From the NCBI RefSeq assembly GCF_000469585.1, contig NZ_AWNK01000005.1, forward strand, positions 1 to 64,000: a stretch of DNA of 64,000 nt, in the 5' to 3' direction. The notes below the pieces were generated by a model, which was not told the origin of the DNA, did no database searches, and worked only from the letters and a program-made list of their open reading frames with translations. This DNA is from Chrysiogenes arsenatis DSM 11915 (GTDB taxonomy: Bacteria; Chrysiogenota; Chrysiogenetes; Chrysiogenales; Chrysiogenaceae). Position numbers and translations under genes: made by a program. Positions 26,079-36,368 of the stretch are shown piece by piece (positions within the stretch are counted from its first letter, which is position 1; each line of letters opens with the position of its first letter).

Positions 26079-26945
26079 TTATATTTTTTTATACACTGTC
26101 GGGTAACACCCGCGAAGGGGTAAATTCATTCCATTGAGCGTCTCAGAATGGCCAAGAAAAAGGTAGCCATCATCGCTCAGATGCGCAATTTGCTTGCGTA
26201 AGATAGCTTCCTGTGTTTTTTTATCAAAGTAAATAAGCACGTTACGGCAGAAAATCACGTCGAATTTTTCTTTCAAACCATACGTAGCATCCATGAAATT
26301 GAGCCGCTTAAACGATAAACGCGAACGGACTTCTGGCGCAAAACGCATTAGTTTGCGACTGCGATCTTTACTGCGCAGCATAAATTTGCGCTGGAGACTT
26401 GATGGAATTTGACTTTCTACTTTTGCCTGATCATAAATGCCTTGATGGGCTTTTTCGAGCACTTGCGTCGATATATCGGTCGCTAAAATAGAAAAATCGA
26501 TCGACGATCCATAACTGGCAAGCGCATCAAACAGCACCATCGCCAAAGTATACGGTTCTTCACCAGTGGAACATCCCGCTGACCAAACTTTAAAGATTCG
26601 TCGATTATCCCGTCGCAGCAACGGAATAATTTCTGGAATAGCGTGGCCAACGAGAAAGTCAAAATGGGCCGGTTCGCGAAAAAAGTCTGTTTTATTGGTA
26701 GTTAACACATCGATAAGTGAAATGATTTCATCTTCACCTTGTGGGGTATGAAAAACAAAATCGAGATATTCGCGATAACTGGCAAATCCGTGTTCGCGCA
26801 GCCGTTTGCGCAGCCGACCTTCAACCATTTGCCGTTTTGTGTCGCCAAGTTTAATACCACAATGCGATTCAATATACTCTTTGAGCCGTTTGAAATCTGC
26901 ATCGCTGATGTTTTCTCGAAATATTGCAAGATCGACCTCGGCCAT
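26079..26945 (-). CDS. cheR: Chemoreceptor methyltransferase CheR
   Basis: Uses S-adenosylmethionine to methylate receptor glutamates. The 288-residue protein has the N-terminal helical domain (FKRLKEYIESHCGIKLGD), then KTDFFREPAHFDFL, the SAM loop VWSAGCSTGEEPYTLAM (about 120-136), LATDIS and the FDVIFCRNVLIYFDKK segment. No TPR extension. It lies 27 bp before the next gene of the cluster in a minus-strand array, so it is probably co-transcribed with cheD and cheB. Confidence 0.96.
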   Translation of the reverse strand: MAEVDLAIFRENISDADFKRLKEYIESHCGIKLGDTKRQMVEGRLRKRLREHGFASYREYLDFVFHTPQGEDEIISLIDVLTTNKTDFFREPAHFDFLVGHAIPEIIPLLRRDNRRIFKVWSAGCSTGEEPYTLAMVLFDALASYGSSIDFSILATDISTQVLEKAHQGIYDQAKVESQIPSSLQRKFMLRSKDRSRKLMRFAPEVRSRLSFKRLNFMDATYGLKEKFDVIFCRNVLIYFDKKTQEAILRKQIAHLSDDGYLFLGHSETLNGMNLPLRGCYPTVYKKI

Positions 26946-27023
26946 TCTTACCCCTCACTCATTCGAATCTACTTAATAACTTTTACCATAAATTGCTATT
27001 TCTCCATACGCAAATTAGCCAAA

Positions 27024-27057
27024 AAGCCAAAAAAAAGAGGGGCGATATACCCCTCTA
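27024..27057 (-). terminator. Rho-independent terminator after the first chemoreceptor
   Basis: On the minus strand AGAGGGG-TATATCG-CCCCTCT is followed by a run of T residues. It lies between the receptor ending at 27078 and cheR, so cheR-cheD-cheB may be a separate transcript or depend on read-through. Confidence 0.85.
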
Positions 27058-27077
27058 TCTAATTGAAAATTTTGACA

Positions 27078-29015
27078 CTATCTGCGTGTGGCGCCCGACG
27101 CAGCCAACTGTAATTTTGTGCTTTGGTGCTCATCTCCAACCTTAAAGAAAGCAATGGTATCCTGAAGCGATTCCGCCTGACTCGAAAGTTGCTCGGATGT
27201 CGAAGCCATCTCTTCAGACGCGCCAGCATTTTGCTGAATAACCTGATCAAGTTGCTGAATCGCCTGATTGATCTGCTCCGCCCCGGTCCGCTGTTCGTTG
27301 CTGGAAGCCGTAATTTCCTGAACCAATTCCGCTGTGCGCTGAATATCAGGAATAATTTGATTCAGCAAGCTACCAGCTTTTTCGGCAATATTCACGCTGG
27401 AAGTAGAAAGCTTGATAATTTCTCCCGCCGCCTCTTGTGAACGCTCCGCCAACTTCCGTACTTCAGATGCCACCACCGCAAACCCTTTGCCGTGCTCTCC
27501 GGCACGTGCCGCTTCGATAGCCGCATTCAGTGCGAGCAGATTGGTTTGACGGGCAATCTCTTCAATAATAGAAATCTTGCTGGCAATCTCTTTCATCGCA
27601 CGCACCGTCTGCTGTACCGCTTCGCCACCATCACGAGCATCACTGGCCGCTTTCAGGGCAATTTTTTCGGTCTGCAATGCGTTATCGGCATTTTGATTGA
27701 TATTTGAAGCCATCTGCTCCATAGCCGACGAAGCCTCTTCTGCCGAAGCCGCCTGTTCAGTTGCCCCTTGGGAAAGCTGCTGCGCCGAAGAACTTAACTC
27801 CTGCGAACCTGCGGAAACATTATCCGAAGCACTCTTGACGTCGACAACGACTTGCCGCAACTTGGCAACCATTGTATTGAGGGCTGCCGCCAGCTGGCCA
27901 ATTTCATCTTTTTGATCAATATCAAGCTGCTGCGAAACGTCACCAGCAGCGATGGTTTCTGCAAAGATCACTCCTTTAGCCACTGGACGAGAAATAGCGC
28001 GGGAAAGAATAATCCCAAGCGTAATAGCCAACGCCACACCAATGAGTGAAGAGATAATAGCAATTATTTCCGCCTGCAACGCCATTGCATGCGCGTTCGC
28101 AACGGCATTTGTTGCTTGATTTTGGTTCAAATTCACTAAACGATCCATGATAGTGAGCATTTCACGCTGCTTTTCCACAACCGTAACCATAGCTTGGTGT
28201 TCCATGGCTTGATACAGGCGTGCGGCCTTTGTCGCTTCTTCAATCAACACATCGAAGGTAGCAAACGTCTGTTGTGCCGCCGGGTTAATGACGTTGCGAA
28301 ACACCTGTTGTGCTTCAACCGTTTTTCCCGCCGCAACCAGATTTTTTAACTCAGCAATGCCGTGGTGAAACGGATCGTGGCTTTGCTTCATCCCATCGAT
28401 CATGGCATTCAGTTCCTGATTCGTGGAACGGTACGTTGGCATCCACCGTCCAAAATTACATCCCGTAGGATCGGTACCACCATCAAAACTTCTGCCGGAA
28501 TACAGCAACAATAATGCATTTTCCATCACTACATGGTGATCGCCACGGAATCGCTGGAGCTGCATTGAAAGCTCAACTGGGTTGAGAATGCCATTCTTTT
28601 CTAACTCGCGCGTTAAGCGGAAAAACTCATCCACTTCTTTTACAAAAGCATTCCAAGCGGGAAGGTACTGCTGCACAAGTGCTTCCCCTTCAGCGGAGCG
28701 AGATACTTCGTTGTAACGCGCCCACGCCGCTTGATAGTCATTCATAGCGCGTTCGTAGTTTGCAAACTGCCGCTTGCGGTCTTCTTCTTTTAGGCTTGGG
28801 TTGAGGAGCGTGCGTTGTACTACGCGGATGGATTCAATCGCAGTGTCCATTTGCATGAGGTTCACAACACTCGGCATGCGTTGTTCGCCAATATAGGTCA
28901 TCTGGTTATCCATCGTATTGAGGCTGTAGAGTCCAACCATCCCAACGATGAGCGTAATCAACGCTATTACCAGAAACCCAGCGATTAACTTTACTCCAAT
29001 CCTGACATTCTTCAT
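27078..29015 (-). CDS. Methyl-accepting chemotaxis protein with CZB-like periplasmic domain
   Basis: A 645-residue transmembrane receptor: TM1 (about 11-31), a helical periplasmic region, TM2 (about 310-335), HAMP and a signalling hairpin with the tip [31 protein letters not shown]. In the periplasmic part [15 protein letters not shown], then GCNFGRWM and SHDPFHHG recall the His/Cys zinc-binding pattern of CZB domains (H...C..G.W...H..fH), so it may sense zinc or an oxidant. The signalling half is nearly identical to that of the receptor at 29557-31623. No C-terminal tethering peptide; it ends ASGATRR. Confidence 0.93.
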   Translation of the reverse strand: MKNVRIGVKLIAGFLVIALITLIVGMVGLYSLNTMDNQMTYIGEQRMPSVVNLMQMDTAIESIRVVQRTLLNPSLKEEDRKRQFANYERAMNDYQAAWARYNEVSRSAEGEALVQQYLPAWNAFVKEVDEFFRLTRELEKNGILNPVELSMQLQRFRGDHHVVMENALLLLYSGRSFDGGTDPTGCNFGRWMPTYRSTNQELNAMIDGMKQSHDPFHHGIAELKNLVAAGKTVEAQQVFRNVINPAAQQTFATFDVLIEEATKAARLYQAMEHQAMVTVVEKQREMLTIMDRLVNLNQNQATNAVANAHAMALQAEIIAIISSLIGVALAITLGIILSRAISRPVAKGVIFAETIAAGDVSQQLDIDQKDEIGQLAAALNTMVAKLRQVVVDVKSASDNVSAGSQELSSSAQQLSQGATEQAASAEEASSAMEQMASNINQNADNALQTEKIALKAASDARDGGEAVQQTVRAMKEIASKISIIEEIARQTNLLALNAAIEAARAGEHGKGFAVVASEVRKLAERSQEAAGEIIKLSTSSVNIAEKAGSLLNQIIPDIQRTAELVQEITASSNEQRTGAEQINQAIQQLDQVIQQNAGASEEMASTSEQLSSQAESLQDTIAFFKVGDEHQSTKLQLAASGATRR

Positions 29016-29036
29016 CGCACCCTCCTCAAGAGAAAA

Positions 29037-29546
29037 CTATGTTCCAGCTGCCGCCGCTTGTTCGATCGTCGTTAACTCGTTCGCCGAAAAAATCCGATTG
29101 GTATCAAGGATGATGACAAACTTCTCTTCTTGCTTCGCCATCCCTTTGATGAATTCCGTGTTCATGTTGGTGCCGATGCGCGGGGCATCTTCGATGTTTT
29201 TCCCTTCAAAATCGACCACTTCTTGTACCGAATCAGCCAGACAACCCAAGACGAGGAGTTCCCCGTCTTGCGTCACTTCCATGATGATAATGCACGAATT
29301 GACCGTTTGCTCCGTCCGCCCCATGCCAAGTTTCATTTTCAAATCGATCACCGGCACCACGTTCCCACGCAGGTTAATCACACCGCGCATAAACTCTGGC
29401 GTCCGTGGCACTTTTGTGATGACGGTGTAATCAAGTACTTCGCGCACCGACATAATTTCGACACCGAACACTTCGTCGCCCAGCCGATATGTCAACACTT
29501 GCAGCGGGACACTACTTCCTTTGGTTTCAACACTATTGGTTTGCAT
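29037..29546 (-). CDS. cheW: Chemotaxis adaptor CheW
   Basis: Couples receptors to CheA. The 169-residue single CheW domain has LTYRLGDEVFGVEI, VREVLDY, the FMRGVINLRGNVVPVIDL core and the LGCLADSVQEVVDF segment. The ATG at 29546 with AAAGGGGG upstream is preferred to an in-frame start 21 codons earlier that overlaps the preceding receptor. It sits between the two receptors and ends with an Ala-rich tail. Confidence 0.95.
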   Translation of the reverse strand: MQTNSVETKGSSVPLQVLTYRLGDEVFGVEIMSVREVLDYTVITKVPRTPEFMRGVINLRGNVVPVIDLKMKLGMGRTEQTVNSCIIIMEVTQDGELLVLGCLADSVQEVVDFEGKNIEDAPRIGTNMNTEFIKGMAKQEEKFVIILDTNRIFSANELTTIEQAAAAGT

Positions 29547-29556
29547 GGTGCCCCCT

Positions 29557-31623
29557 TTAGAACTTCTCAAATTCATCGTCAAGCTTGTCGTGCTTTCCTT
29601 TTTCATCAAGATTGATTTTCACGCCACCTTTACTGATATGCGGATTGGCAGAGCTGCTCTTTTTTGGTTCTACACGATGGACATCAAAATGGCGCCCTGA
29701 TTTTGACTTGCCATGCGAGGTACTGAGGCGCATTTTTGTACTTTGCCCTTCGTCACCCACTTTAAAGAACGCCATCGTGTCTTGCAGAGTTTCTGCTTGG
29801 CTAGATAGCTCTTCGGCGGTCGAAGCCATCTCTTCCGAAGCCCCCGCGTTCTGCTGAATAACTTGGTCAAGCTGCTGAATCGCTTGGTTGATTTGCTCCG
29901 CTCCCGTTCTTTGCTCGTTGCTGCCGGCCGAAATTTCCTGCACCAACTCCGCGTTGCGCTGAATGTCTGGGATAATCCGTTCCAGCAAGCTCCCAGCCTG
30001 CTCCGCTACTTCCACACTGCTGGTCGAAAGTTTGATGATTTCTCCCGCCGCTTCCTGCGAACGTTCGGCGAGTTTGCGGACTTCGGAAGCAACGACGGCG
30101 AACCCTTTGCCATGCTCACCAGCACGAGCCGCTTCAATCGCAGCGTTCAAGGCGAGAAGATTCGTTTGACGAGCAATTTCTTCGATAATCGAAATTTTGC
30201 TGGCGATTTCTTTCATAGCTCTGACCGTTTGTTGTACCGCTTCGCCGCCTTCACGCGCGTCGGCAGCGGCTTTCAATGCGATTTTTTCGGTTTGCAGGGC
30301 ATTATCGGCATTCTGATTGATATTAGATGCCATTTGCTCCATTGCGGACGATGCCTCTTCGGCAGAAGCGGCCTGCTCGGTCGCCCCTTGTGAAAGCTGC
30401 TGTGCCGACGAACTGAGTTCTTGCGATCCTGCTGACACGTTATCCGACGCACTCTTAACGTCAATAACCACCTGTTTCAGCTTCGCTACCATCACATTCA
30501 GCGCCGTTGCGAGTTGGCCGATTTCGTCTTTTTGATCAATATCGAGTTGCTTGGAAACGTCGCCATTGGCAATTTGCTCGGCAAATATCACACCCATCGT
30601 AACAGGGCGGACGATGCCACGAGTGATCACGATAGCGATAATCACACCAATGACCAAACCGATAGAGAGGCCGATGATCATGATCATTGAAGCACGGTTC
30701 AGGTTGACTACCGCTTCGTTCGCAATATTTTGTGTTTCATCCATCCCGACCTGGGCTGTTTTTTGTGCCGCTTCCAGTACCTTGTCGGCTACTATCTGAC
30801 GTTGTCCGCCAAGCTGCTGTAGGTCAGTCCAGTTTTTAAGGAAGGTATTCATGGCATCGCGGTAGCCATGCGCCGCAGTACGTACTGCCTGCAACTGTTG
30901 CTTATTGGCTTCAACGCGGCTCGCAGCAATCAATTCTTCGATAATTTTATCCATTTCCGGAAACAGCTTCATAGCCGCCAGCATTACTTCGGGATTACGT
31001 GTGGCCTGTGCTTGGAAATTCATACGGCGCACATCGTTGCCCAAATCAAGGATATGGTTCCCTTCTGTCACGCGGTGCTGACGGCGCAAGAGGTTATCCG
31101 CATTGTCGCCATCGGTTATTTGTTTTTTCAGCGTTTCTTCTTGGCTTTCAATAAAGGCGATTAGCTGCTCAGCAAACGTACGTGCCGTATCGTTCATCAT
31201 AATACGGTCGCGCGCCATCGCACGGATATATTCCTGAGTCTGTGCAGCAAGTCGTTCATACTCACTGACCTGAATCTGTGCTAAACGCGCGTTCTCAATC
31301 AGCCCTGGGAGTTGAAATTTTTCCCCGTGGCTTTTGGCATCAGCCAAGTACTTGTTGACTTGCGTGAGATAGTCCTGTGCCAGCTTATAATGGGCATCAT
31401 CCTCACTTACTCCATACGCACGCATATAGCCCATCGTTTGCAAAGAATACCGCTCCACGTTCGTTGCGACCGCCACTTCCGGCACATACGCCTCGGCAAG
31501 TTTTTCGGCACCATTTTGCACATCATTCATGTTGTACACAGCAATGCCACCAAGTAAAAAGGCAATCAGAATCAACGCTCCAAAACCAAAACCAATCTTT
31601 TGTCCGAGTTTCATGTTCTTCAT
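29557..31623 (-). CDS. Methyl-accepting chemotaxis protein with C-terminal tether
   Basis: A 688-residue receptor with TM1 (about 11-30), a helical periplasmic domain (to about 310), TM2 (about 311-337), HAMP, and a signalling domain almost identical to that of the receptor at 27078-29015. After the hairpin a flexible basic/polar linker of about 50 residues ends in EFEKF. This fits the aromatic-x-x-aromatic pentapeptide by which some receptors recruit CheR and CheB. The periplasmic domain has no Cys/His zinc pattern and differs from that of its twin, so the ligands probably differ. Confidence 0.94.
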   Translation of the reverse strand: MKNMKLGQKIGFGFGALILIAFLLGGIAVYNMNDVQNGAEKLAEAYVPEVAVATNVERYSLQTMGYMRAYGVSEDDAHYKLAQDYLTQVNKYLADAKSHGEKFQLPGLIENARLAQIQVSEYERLAAQTQEYIRAMARDRIMMNDTARTFAEQLIAFIESQEETLKKQITDGDNADNLLRRQHRVTEGNHILDLGNDVRRMNFQAQATRNPEVMLAAMKLFPEMDKIIEELIAASRVEANKQQLQAVRTAAHGYRDAMNTFLKNWTDLQQLGGQRQIVADKVLEAAQKTAQVGMDETQNIANEAVVNLNRASMIMIIGLSIGLVIGVIIAIVITRGIVRPVTMGVIFAEQIANGDVSKQLDIDQKDEIGQLATALNVMVAKLKQVVIDVKSASDNVSAGSQELSSSAQQLSQGATEQAASAEEASSAMEQMASNINQNADNALQTEKIALKAAADAREGGEAVQQTVRAMKEIASKISIIEEIARQTNLLALNAAIEAARAGEHGKGFAVVASEVRKLAERSQEAAGEIIKLSTSSVEVAEQAGSLLERIIPDIQRNAELVQEISAGSNEQRTGAEQINQAIQQLDQVIQQNAGASEEMASTAEELSSQAETLQDTMAFFKVGDEGQSTKMRLSTSHGKSKSGRHFDVHRVEPKKSSSANPHISKGGVKINLDEKGKHDKLDDEFEKF

Positions 31624-31695
31624 AGTGAACTCCTTTGTCTCTTCAAAAATACATAGTGTTCTTTTGCAAAAAGCAAATATTCAGCAAGTCAACCG

Positions 31696-31855
31696 GTCAT
31701 CTCGAACGAAGTGAGAGATCTAGATTTCTTCTCGCGCTGCTCGTTCGAAATGACACCGAGTAATACACTAAAGTTATCAGATTTCTCGCCAACGCTCGAA
31801 ATGACTCAAGTGCCATGTTCAGGGATGTCAGATTTCTCGCTGACGCTCGAAGTGA
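31696..31855. repeat. Dispersed palindromic repeat, copy C (one full unit, two partial)
   Basis: 31696-31754 is a full 59-bp unit (GTCATCTCGAACGAAGTGAG ... TCGTTCGAAATGAC). As a reverse complement it differs from copy E at only one position. Two half units follow (about 31777-31804 and 31826-31855), each carrying CAGATTTCTCGC and ending CTCGAA(A/G)TGAC. They fill the gap between cheA and the receptor; no gene is seen in 31624-31885. Confidence 0.85.
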
Positions 31856-31885
31856 CACCAGCGCGAAAACAAGCGGCAGTAGCAT

Positions 31886-34012
31886 TTACTGACTTGCCAT
31901 AGGCATCTCCTCTTGGTAGCTGGCCGTCACCAGTCCCTCATATACCTTGCCAATATCGACAATCAGAGCGATGGAGCCGTCGCCAAGGATCGTTGCTCCA
32001 GAAACGCCCTGAATATGCTTAAACGATTTCCCGAGTGATTTAATAACAGTCTGGTGATCGCCGATCACGGTATCAACGACAAAGCCGGTTTTATGTCCAT
32101 CGAGTTCGGTAATCACTATCTGCTGAAACTCGGGCGCTTCGCCGCTGAGTCCGAAAAAGTCGCGCAGGCTGATGTAGGCCACGATTTCGTCTCGCACGCG
32201 AATTACGTTGCGCCCGTGGGTATTGGCAACATCGTGGCGTGTGAGTTCAATACATTCACGGACATTGGAGAGCGGGATAATGAATGACTGATCGGCGATT
32301 TTGACGAGCAGGCCGTCGATGATGGCTAATGTCAGCGGTAGGCGCAGTGACATGGTCGACCCTTTGCCTACTTCACTGGTAATTTCCACCGTGCCGCGCA
32401 TGGCGTCGATGTTTCGTTTTACAACGTCCATGCCGACGCCCCGCCCCGAAACGCTGGATACTTTTTCGCTGGTCGAAAATCCGGGTGCGAGGATGAGGTC
32501 AAAGATTTCTTTGCGGCTGAGTTCGGCATGTTCGCCAATCATCCCTTTTTGAATCGCTTTGGCGCGGATCACGTCGGGATCAATCCCTTTGCCATCATCG
32601 ATAATCTGTATCAGGACGCTATCGCCGGAGTGTTTGGCAGAAAGGAGGATTTTTCCGGCGCGCGGCTTGCCAGCGGCTTCGCGCACCGCGGGCATTTCGA
32701 TGCCGTGATCAAGGCTGTTGCGGATGAGGTGAACCAATGGGTCGTTCAGTTTTTCTATAACGGTTTTATCGAGTTCGGTCTCTTCGCCTTCGGTAACAAG
32801 GTCGATTTCTTTGCCAAGATCACGCGATAGGTCGCGCACTAAGCGGCGGAATTTATTGAAGATGGTGCCGATTGGCAGCATGCGAATGCTGATGGTGTTA
32901 TCGCGCAGTGCCCAGACGAGTCGTTCGACTTCTTCGGCGAGTTTGGTCATTTCGGGATCATTTTCCTGCACGGCGGTTTGTGTCAAGCGTGCTTGCACGG
33001 TGACGAGTTCGCCGACGAGGTCAACCAGAATGTCGAGTTTATCGGAAGGGACGCGGATCGAAGCAATTGCTTCGGCTTCGCCTTTTTTCTCGCGCGCTTC
33101 TTGGATGTGTTTTTGCTCTTGCACGGCTGCTTCGACCACCGAAGGTTGCACGAGTCCTTTTTCGATCAGCATTTCGCCGATGAGTTTGCGCGACTGCATG
33201 ACGGCGTCAAGCTCTTCGCGCGAGATGTCCCCTTTTTCAACGAGAATATCGCCAATCCGCTTGATGTGGACTTCGCCATCGTCATCGCTCATGCGGTCGA
33301 TGACGTCGATATGCAAATCGCAATCGTCTTCGACAAAGATAAACACATCGCGCAGGGCGTTGATGTCTTTTTCTGTCGAAAGGAGAATATCCCAATAGAT
33401 GTAGCACTTATCGGTATCGATTGTTGCAAGGTCAGGAATAGCATTGCTGTGGGCAATCACCTTGGCGTACCCCATAGCATTGAGTTCATCGAGTAAAAGG
33501 ACAGGATTGACGCCGTGCAGGAAAATATCAGCATGCGGCTTAAAGCGGATGCGGTACGTGGTGAGGTCTTCCGAGGTGGGCTTTTGCTCTTTTTTGGTGG
33601 GGCTTTGTGGTTTGGGCGCTGCTTCGGCATGTTCCGTTTTCGCTCGCGTAAAACCACGAAAGAAGCGGAGGATTCCCGCCGCGGCGGGATCATCGAGTGT
33701 AATAGAGTCGTCTTCCAACATCCGCTTAATCACGTCTGTTGAAGTCAACGATTGGTCAATAATCGCCTGACTTACCTGCAGTTTTCCCCCACGCACCAAG
33801 TCGTATGCCGTTTCAATGTCGTGCACAAATTCAGAAAGGGTCTTGAAGCCAAACATGGCTCCCGACCCTTTAATGGTGTGCATGGCACGAAATATTTTGC
33901 CGACCACTTCCATGTCGTCGGGCGTGTTTTCGAGTTCGAGCAGTGAACTTTCAAGGACTTCCAGCAGTTCGTAGGCTTCTTGCTTGAATACCTCTTGCGG
34001 ATTTTCCATCAT
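31886..34012 (-). CDS. cheA: Chemotaxis histidine kinase CheA
   Basis: The central kinase, phosphorylating CheY and CheB. The 708 residues comprise an Hpt domain (His45 in MHTIKGSG), a P2-like region (about 135-235, YRIRFKPHADIFLHGVNP), two short repeats (IGDILVEKGDI.. and IGEMLIEKGLV.., about 252-296) like the LGeiLve.G repeats of MshE-type N-domains, then the dimerisation helices, an ATPase domain (NSLDHGIE, DDGKGID, GRGVGMDVV) and a C-terminal CheW-like domain. The ATG at 34012 follows GGGGTAG, 4 bases after the cheY stop. Confidence 0.96.
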   Translation of the reverse strand: MMENPQEVFKQEAYELLEVLESSLLELENTPDDMEVVGKIFRAMHTIKGSGAMFGFKTLSEFVHDIETAYDLVRGGKLQVSQAIIDQSLTSTDVIKRMLEDDSITLDDPAAAGILRFFRGFTRAKTEHAEAAPKPQSPTKKEQKPTSEDLTTYRIRFKPHADIFLHGVNPVLLLDELNAMGYAKVIAHSNAIPDLATIDTDKCYIYWDILLSTEKDINALRDVFIFVEDDCDLHIDVIDRMSDDDGEVHIKRIGDILVEKGDISREELDAVMQSRKLIGEMLIEKGLVQPSVVEAAVQEQKHIQEAREKKGEAEAIASIRVPSDKLDILVDLVGELVTVQARLTQTAVQENDPEMTKLAEEVERLVWALRDNTISIRMLPIGTIFNKFRRLVRDLSRDLGKEIDLVTEGEETELDKTVIEKLNDPLVHLIRNSLDHGIEMPAVREAAGKPRAGKILLSAKHSGDSVLIQIIDDGKGIDPDVIRAKAIQKGMIGEHAELSRKEIFDLILAPGFSTSEKVSSVSGRGVGMDVVKRNIDAMRGTVEITSEVGKGSTMSLRLPLTLAIIDGLLVKIADQSFIIPLSNVRECIELTRHDVANTHGRNVIRVRDEIVAYISLRDFFGLSGEAPEFQQIVITELDGHKTGFVVDTVIGDHQTVIKSLGKSFKHIQGVSGATILGDGSIALIVDIGKVYEGLVTASYQEEMPMASQ

Positions 34013-34016
34013 GGCA

Positions 34017-34382
34017 CTACCCCAGTACTTTTTTGACAACTGCTAGTAATTGCTCCGGTTGAAATGGTTTCACAATCCAGCCGGTCGCTCCGGCGGCTTT
34101 GCCCTCTTGTTTTTTGCCATCTTGTGATTCTGTTGTCAGCATTACCATCGGGACAAATTTGTAATTCGGCAACGCCCGCAGCGAGCGAATTAACGCTATA
34201 CCATCCATATTCGGCATGTTCAGGTCGGTAATCACCATATCAAACTTCTTGGCAGAAGCTTTGGCAAGGCCATCTTTACCATCCACCGCTTCTTCGACGT
34301 TATAGCCCGCTTGCTTGAGAGTGAATTTTACCATCTGACGAATGCTGGCAGAGTCGTCGACACTTAAAATTGTTTTTGACAT
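34017..34382 (-). CDS. cheY: Chemotaxis response regulator CheY
   Basis: A 121-residue single receiver domain: acidic pair Asp9/Asp10, phospho-acceptor Asp53 in MVITDLNMPNMDG, conserved Thr/Ser in VMLTTES and the Lys-Pro pair in IVKPFQPE. Phosphorylated by CheA and expected to act at the flagellar motor. It lies directly upstream of cheA. Confidence 0.95.
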   Translation of the reverse strand: MSKTILSVDDSASIRQMVKFTLKQAGYNVEEAVDGKDGLAKASAKKFDMVITDLNMPNMDGIALIRSLRALPNYKFVPMVMLTTESQDGKKQEGKAAGATGWIVKPFQPEQLLAVVKKVLG

Positions 34383-34751
34383 CTATAAACCTCCTTCAAC
34401 GCTCTCTATATATTTCCATAAACATGTTTTATCAATCTGGGCAGTACAACCGGCGCAACTCGCAAAGCCAGAACGGGACGCCAAGTCGTTCAGCGCTGGT
34501 AGGAGCGGTGCTTTCATGGTAATCCGCTTATTGAGTTCTTCGGCACTGCGGTGCGACGCGCACAAAAGCTGAATGAGGCTGATATCCACCTGCGATTCCG
34601 GCACAAAGTCGACTGTTACACTGTGCAAACTGGCCTGCACCGCCTCAAGCAGTGCTTCGCGAGCTTGGCCAATATTTTCTATGGTAATTTCCCCACCGAG
34701 GCTGACAGTGGTGTTCCCATCGTTTTCATGGATCACTTGCGCATGGATCAT
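34383..34751 (-). CDS. STAS-domain protein in the chemotaxis cluster
   Basis: A 122-residue STAS (SpoIIAA-like) protein, VIHENDGNTTVSLGGEITIEN then DISLIQLLCASHRSAEEL. In sigma-factor antagonists the loop holds a phosphorylatable Ser in DSSG; here DIS keeps one Ser but not the motif. A C-terminal cluster SCAGCTAQIDKTC could bind metal or form disulphides. The ATG at 34751 is chosen for the GGAGGA site 8 bases upstream. It is first in an array with cheY and cheA. STAS proteins of this sort recur in che operons but the role is unclear. Confidence 0.85.
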   Translation of the reverse strand: MIHAQVIHENDGNTTVSLGGEITIENIGQAREALLEAVQASLHSVTVDFVPESQVDISLIQLLCASHRSAEELNKRITMKAPLLPALNDLASRSGFASCAGCTAQIDKTCLWKYIESVEGGL

Positions 34752-34818
34752 GGTCGTCTCCTCCATATTTTCTCGCCACTGACTTTTCCTTTGCCATGAG
34801 GCGTTGCAGTATCCACCT

Positions 34819-34877
34819 GTCATCGCGAACGGAGTGAGAGATCAAGATTTCTCCTCGCGATGCTCGTTCGAAATGAC
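34819..34877. repeat. Dispersed palindromic repeat, copy D
   Basis: A full 59-bp unit, GTCATCGCGAACGGAGTGAG ... TCGTTCGAAATGAC, with a few changes from copies C1 and E. It lies between the receptor-like gene and the STAS gene. Confidence 0.85.
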
Positions 34878-34914
34878 ATACGGACAGCAGAACACTGCCC
34901 TTCACAGAATGCGG

Positions 34915-36249
34915 TTAAAACAGTTCCACATTGTCGCCGAGATCTGCCGCTTTCGGCTCAGGCTTCGGCTTCTGCGGTTTTGGTTGCGCTGCTGGGGCTT
35001 TCGCAGGTTTTGCTGGCTCGTCACCCCAAAGGTCTGGTTCTGGATGGTGCGTAGCAGCGACTGGTGCAGCAGCTTGATGTCCAGCGTGCTTCTTTTCGAG
35101 TAAGACCCGTTCTGATTCCATGGTGTAAATTTCTTTCAGCCACTGGTTCAAATCTTCTTCGTCTATATCGCTTTTTAGTTCTTCAATATGCTTCAGGTTC
35201 GCAGCAATTTTCACCAGCTCGCCCTGAATCTTTTCTAGTGGCTGCATGACGTGTTCCAGCCGTTGGCGATTGATATCTTGGAACTGCATAGAAACAACGA
35301 TCATGCCAATATCGTTGGCAAGTTCGTTGGTTTCGCTGGCAAGTTCGGTCATCATCATGCCGGAAACTTTAATCCCGACATCAATTTTTTCCAGTGATCC
35401 TATCACCGCTTCTTCGGCATCTTTTGTGGCGTGCTCAACTTTTTCAGATTCGGATATTGCCAGCGTATACACGCCGCGCATTTCGTCGGTTATTTGATTG
35501 ATGGCGGTTTTAATATCGAGCGCAAAGCGGTTGGATTGCTCCGATAACTTTCGCACTTCATCAGCTACTACAGCGAATCCGCGACCATGTTCTCCGGCGC
35601 GCGCCGCTTCGATAGCGGCATTGAGCGCAAGTAAATTTGTTTGGTCGGCAATTTCACCAACCTGTCCCACAATGGAATTGATTTTTTCCGACCGCTTCAT
35701 AAGAACATCAAGGTTCGAGCATATTTTTGTCGTGAAAAGTCCCGACTGTTTCAAGTCTTCAATGATGCGGTGCATGGAACCTTTGACGTTATCCATGATC
35801 CCTTCCATCAGACCATCATCATCTGTATTATTGGAGGTAATCAATTCAGAAAAGGCACTTTCTGCCTTTTTTGATTGCGATTGCGCCCGATCAATAATAT
35901 CCCCAAAGCGAGTCCCTATGGACTCAATCGCCGATCCGCTATCATCGATAACTTCTTGGATTTGCGCGTTAATGACGGGAACCAATTCTGCCCGTTGATG
36001 GAGGATATTATAGATAGGGGTGAGCACTTCGTGTATACGCTCGAAGATCCCTGCTTCCGCCTGTTCTTTCTCTTGCACCACCTTTTTGCGATAGTCGCGC
36101 ATGAGGAGGAAAAGCACAAGAATAGTAGCAACTAGCACCACCAAACTACACGACACGCGAAGTGCCATATCAGATAAAAACATGAGCCCGAATTGGCTTA
36201 TCCCAAGGATAATAAGTAGCGCTATCTTAACTGGACTGGCATACAGCAT
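34915..36249 (-). CDS. Receptor-like signalling protein with CheZ-like motif
   Basis: A 444-residue membrane protein: two close membrane helices (about 5-27 and 30-52) with almost no periplasmic loop and no HAMP, a coiled coil, then a chemoreceptor hairpin tip [31 protein letters not shown] (about 198-228). Downstream comes [19 protein letters not shown] (about 318-336), where FQDINRQ matches the FQD(L/I)TGQ active-site helix of CheZ phosphatases. An Ala/Pro/Lys linker of about 40 residues then leads to a terminal GDNVELF, reminiscent of CheZ's linker plus C-terminal CheY-binding tail. No CheZ, CheC or CheX gene is in the cluster, so this protein may dephosphorylate CheY-P. Receptor identity is clear; phosphatase function is inference. 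Confidence 0.85.
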   Translation of the reverse strand: MLYASPVKIALLIILGISQFGLMFLSDMALRVSCSLVVLVATILVLFLLMRDYRKKVVQEKEQAEAGIFERIHEVLTPIYNILHQRAELVPVINAQIQEVIDDSGSAIESIGTRFGDIIDRAQSQSKKAESAFSELITSNNTDDDGLMEGIMDNVKGSMHRIIEDLKQSGLFTTKICSNLDVLMKRSEKINSIVGQVGEIADQTNLLALNAAIEAARAGEHGRGFAVVADEVRKLSEQSNRFALDIKTAINQITDEMRGVYTLAISESEKVEHATKDAEEAVIGSLEKIDVGIKVSGMMMTELASETNELANDIGMIVVSMQFQDINRQRLEHVMQPLEKIQGELVKIAANLKHIEELKSDIDEEDLNQWLKEIYTMESERVLLEKKHAGHQAAAPVAATHHPEPDLWGDEPAKPAKAPAAQPKPQKPKPEPKAADLGDNVELF

Positions 36250-36368
36250 AAGCCCCTCCGGATATATTGTTGTATCTATTTCTCTCTCTTAAACACATGA
36301 GTAATTCCGCACAAAACATACTCACTTTTCCCCAAGATAACAAGAAAAATGGTGCTTCTATTTTGATC

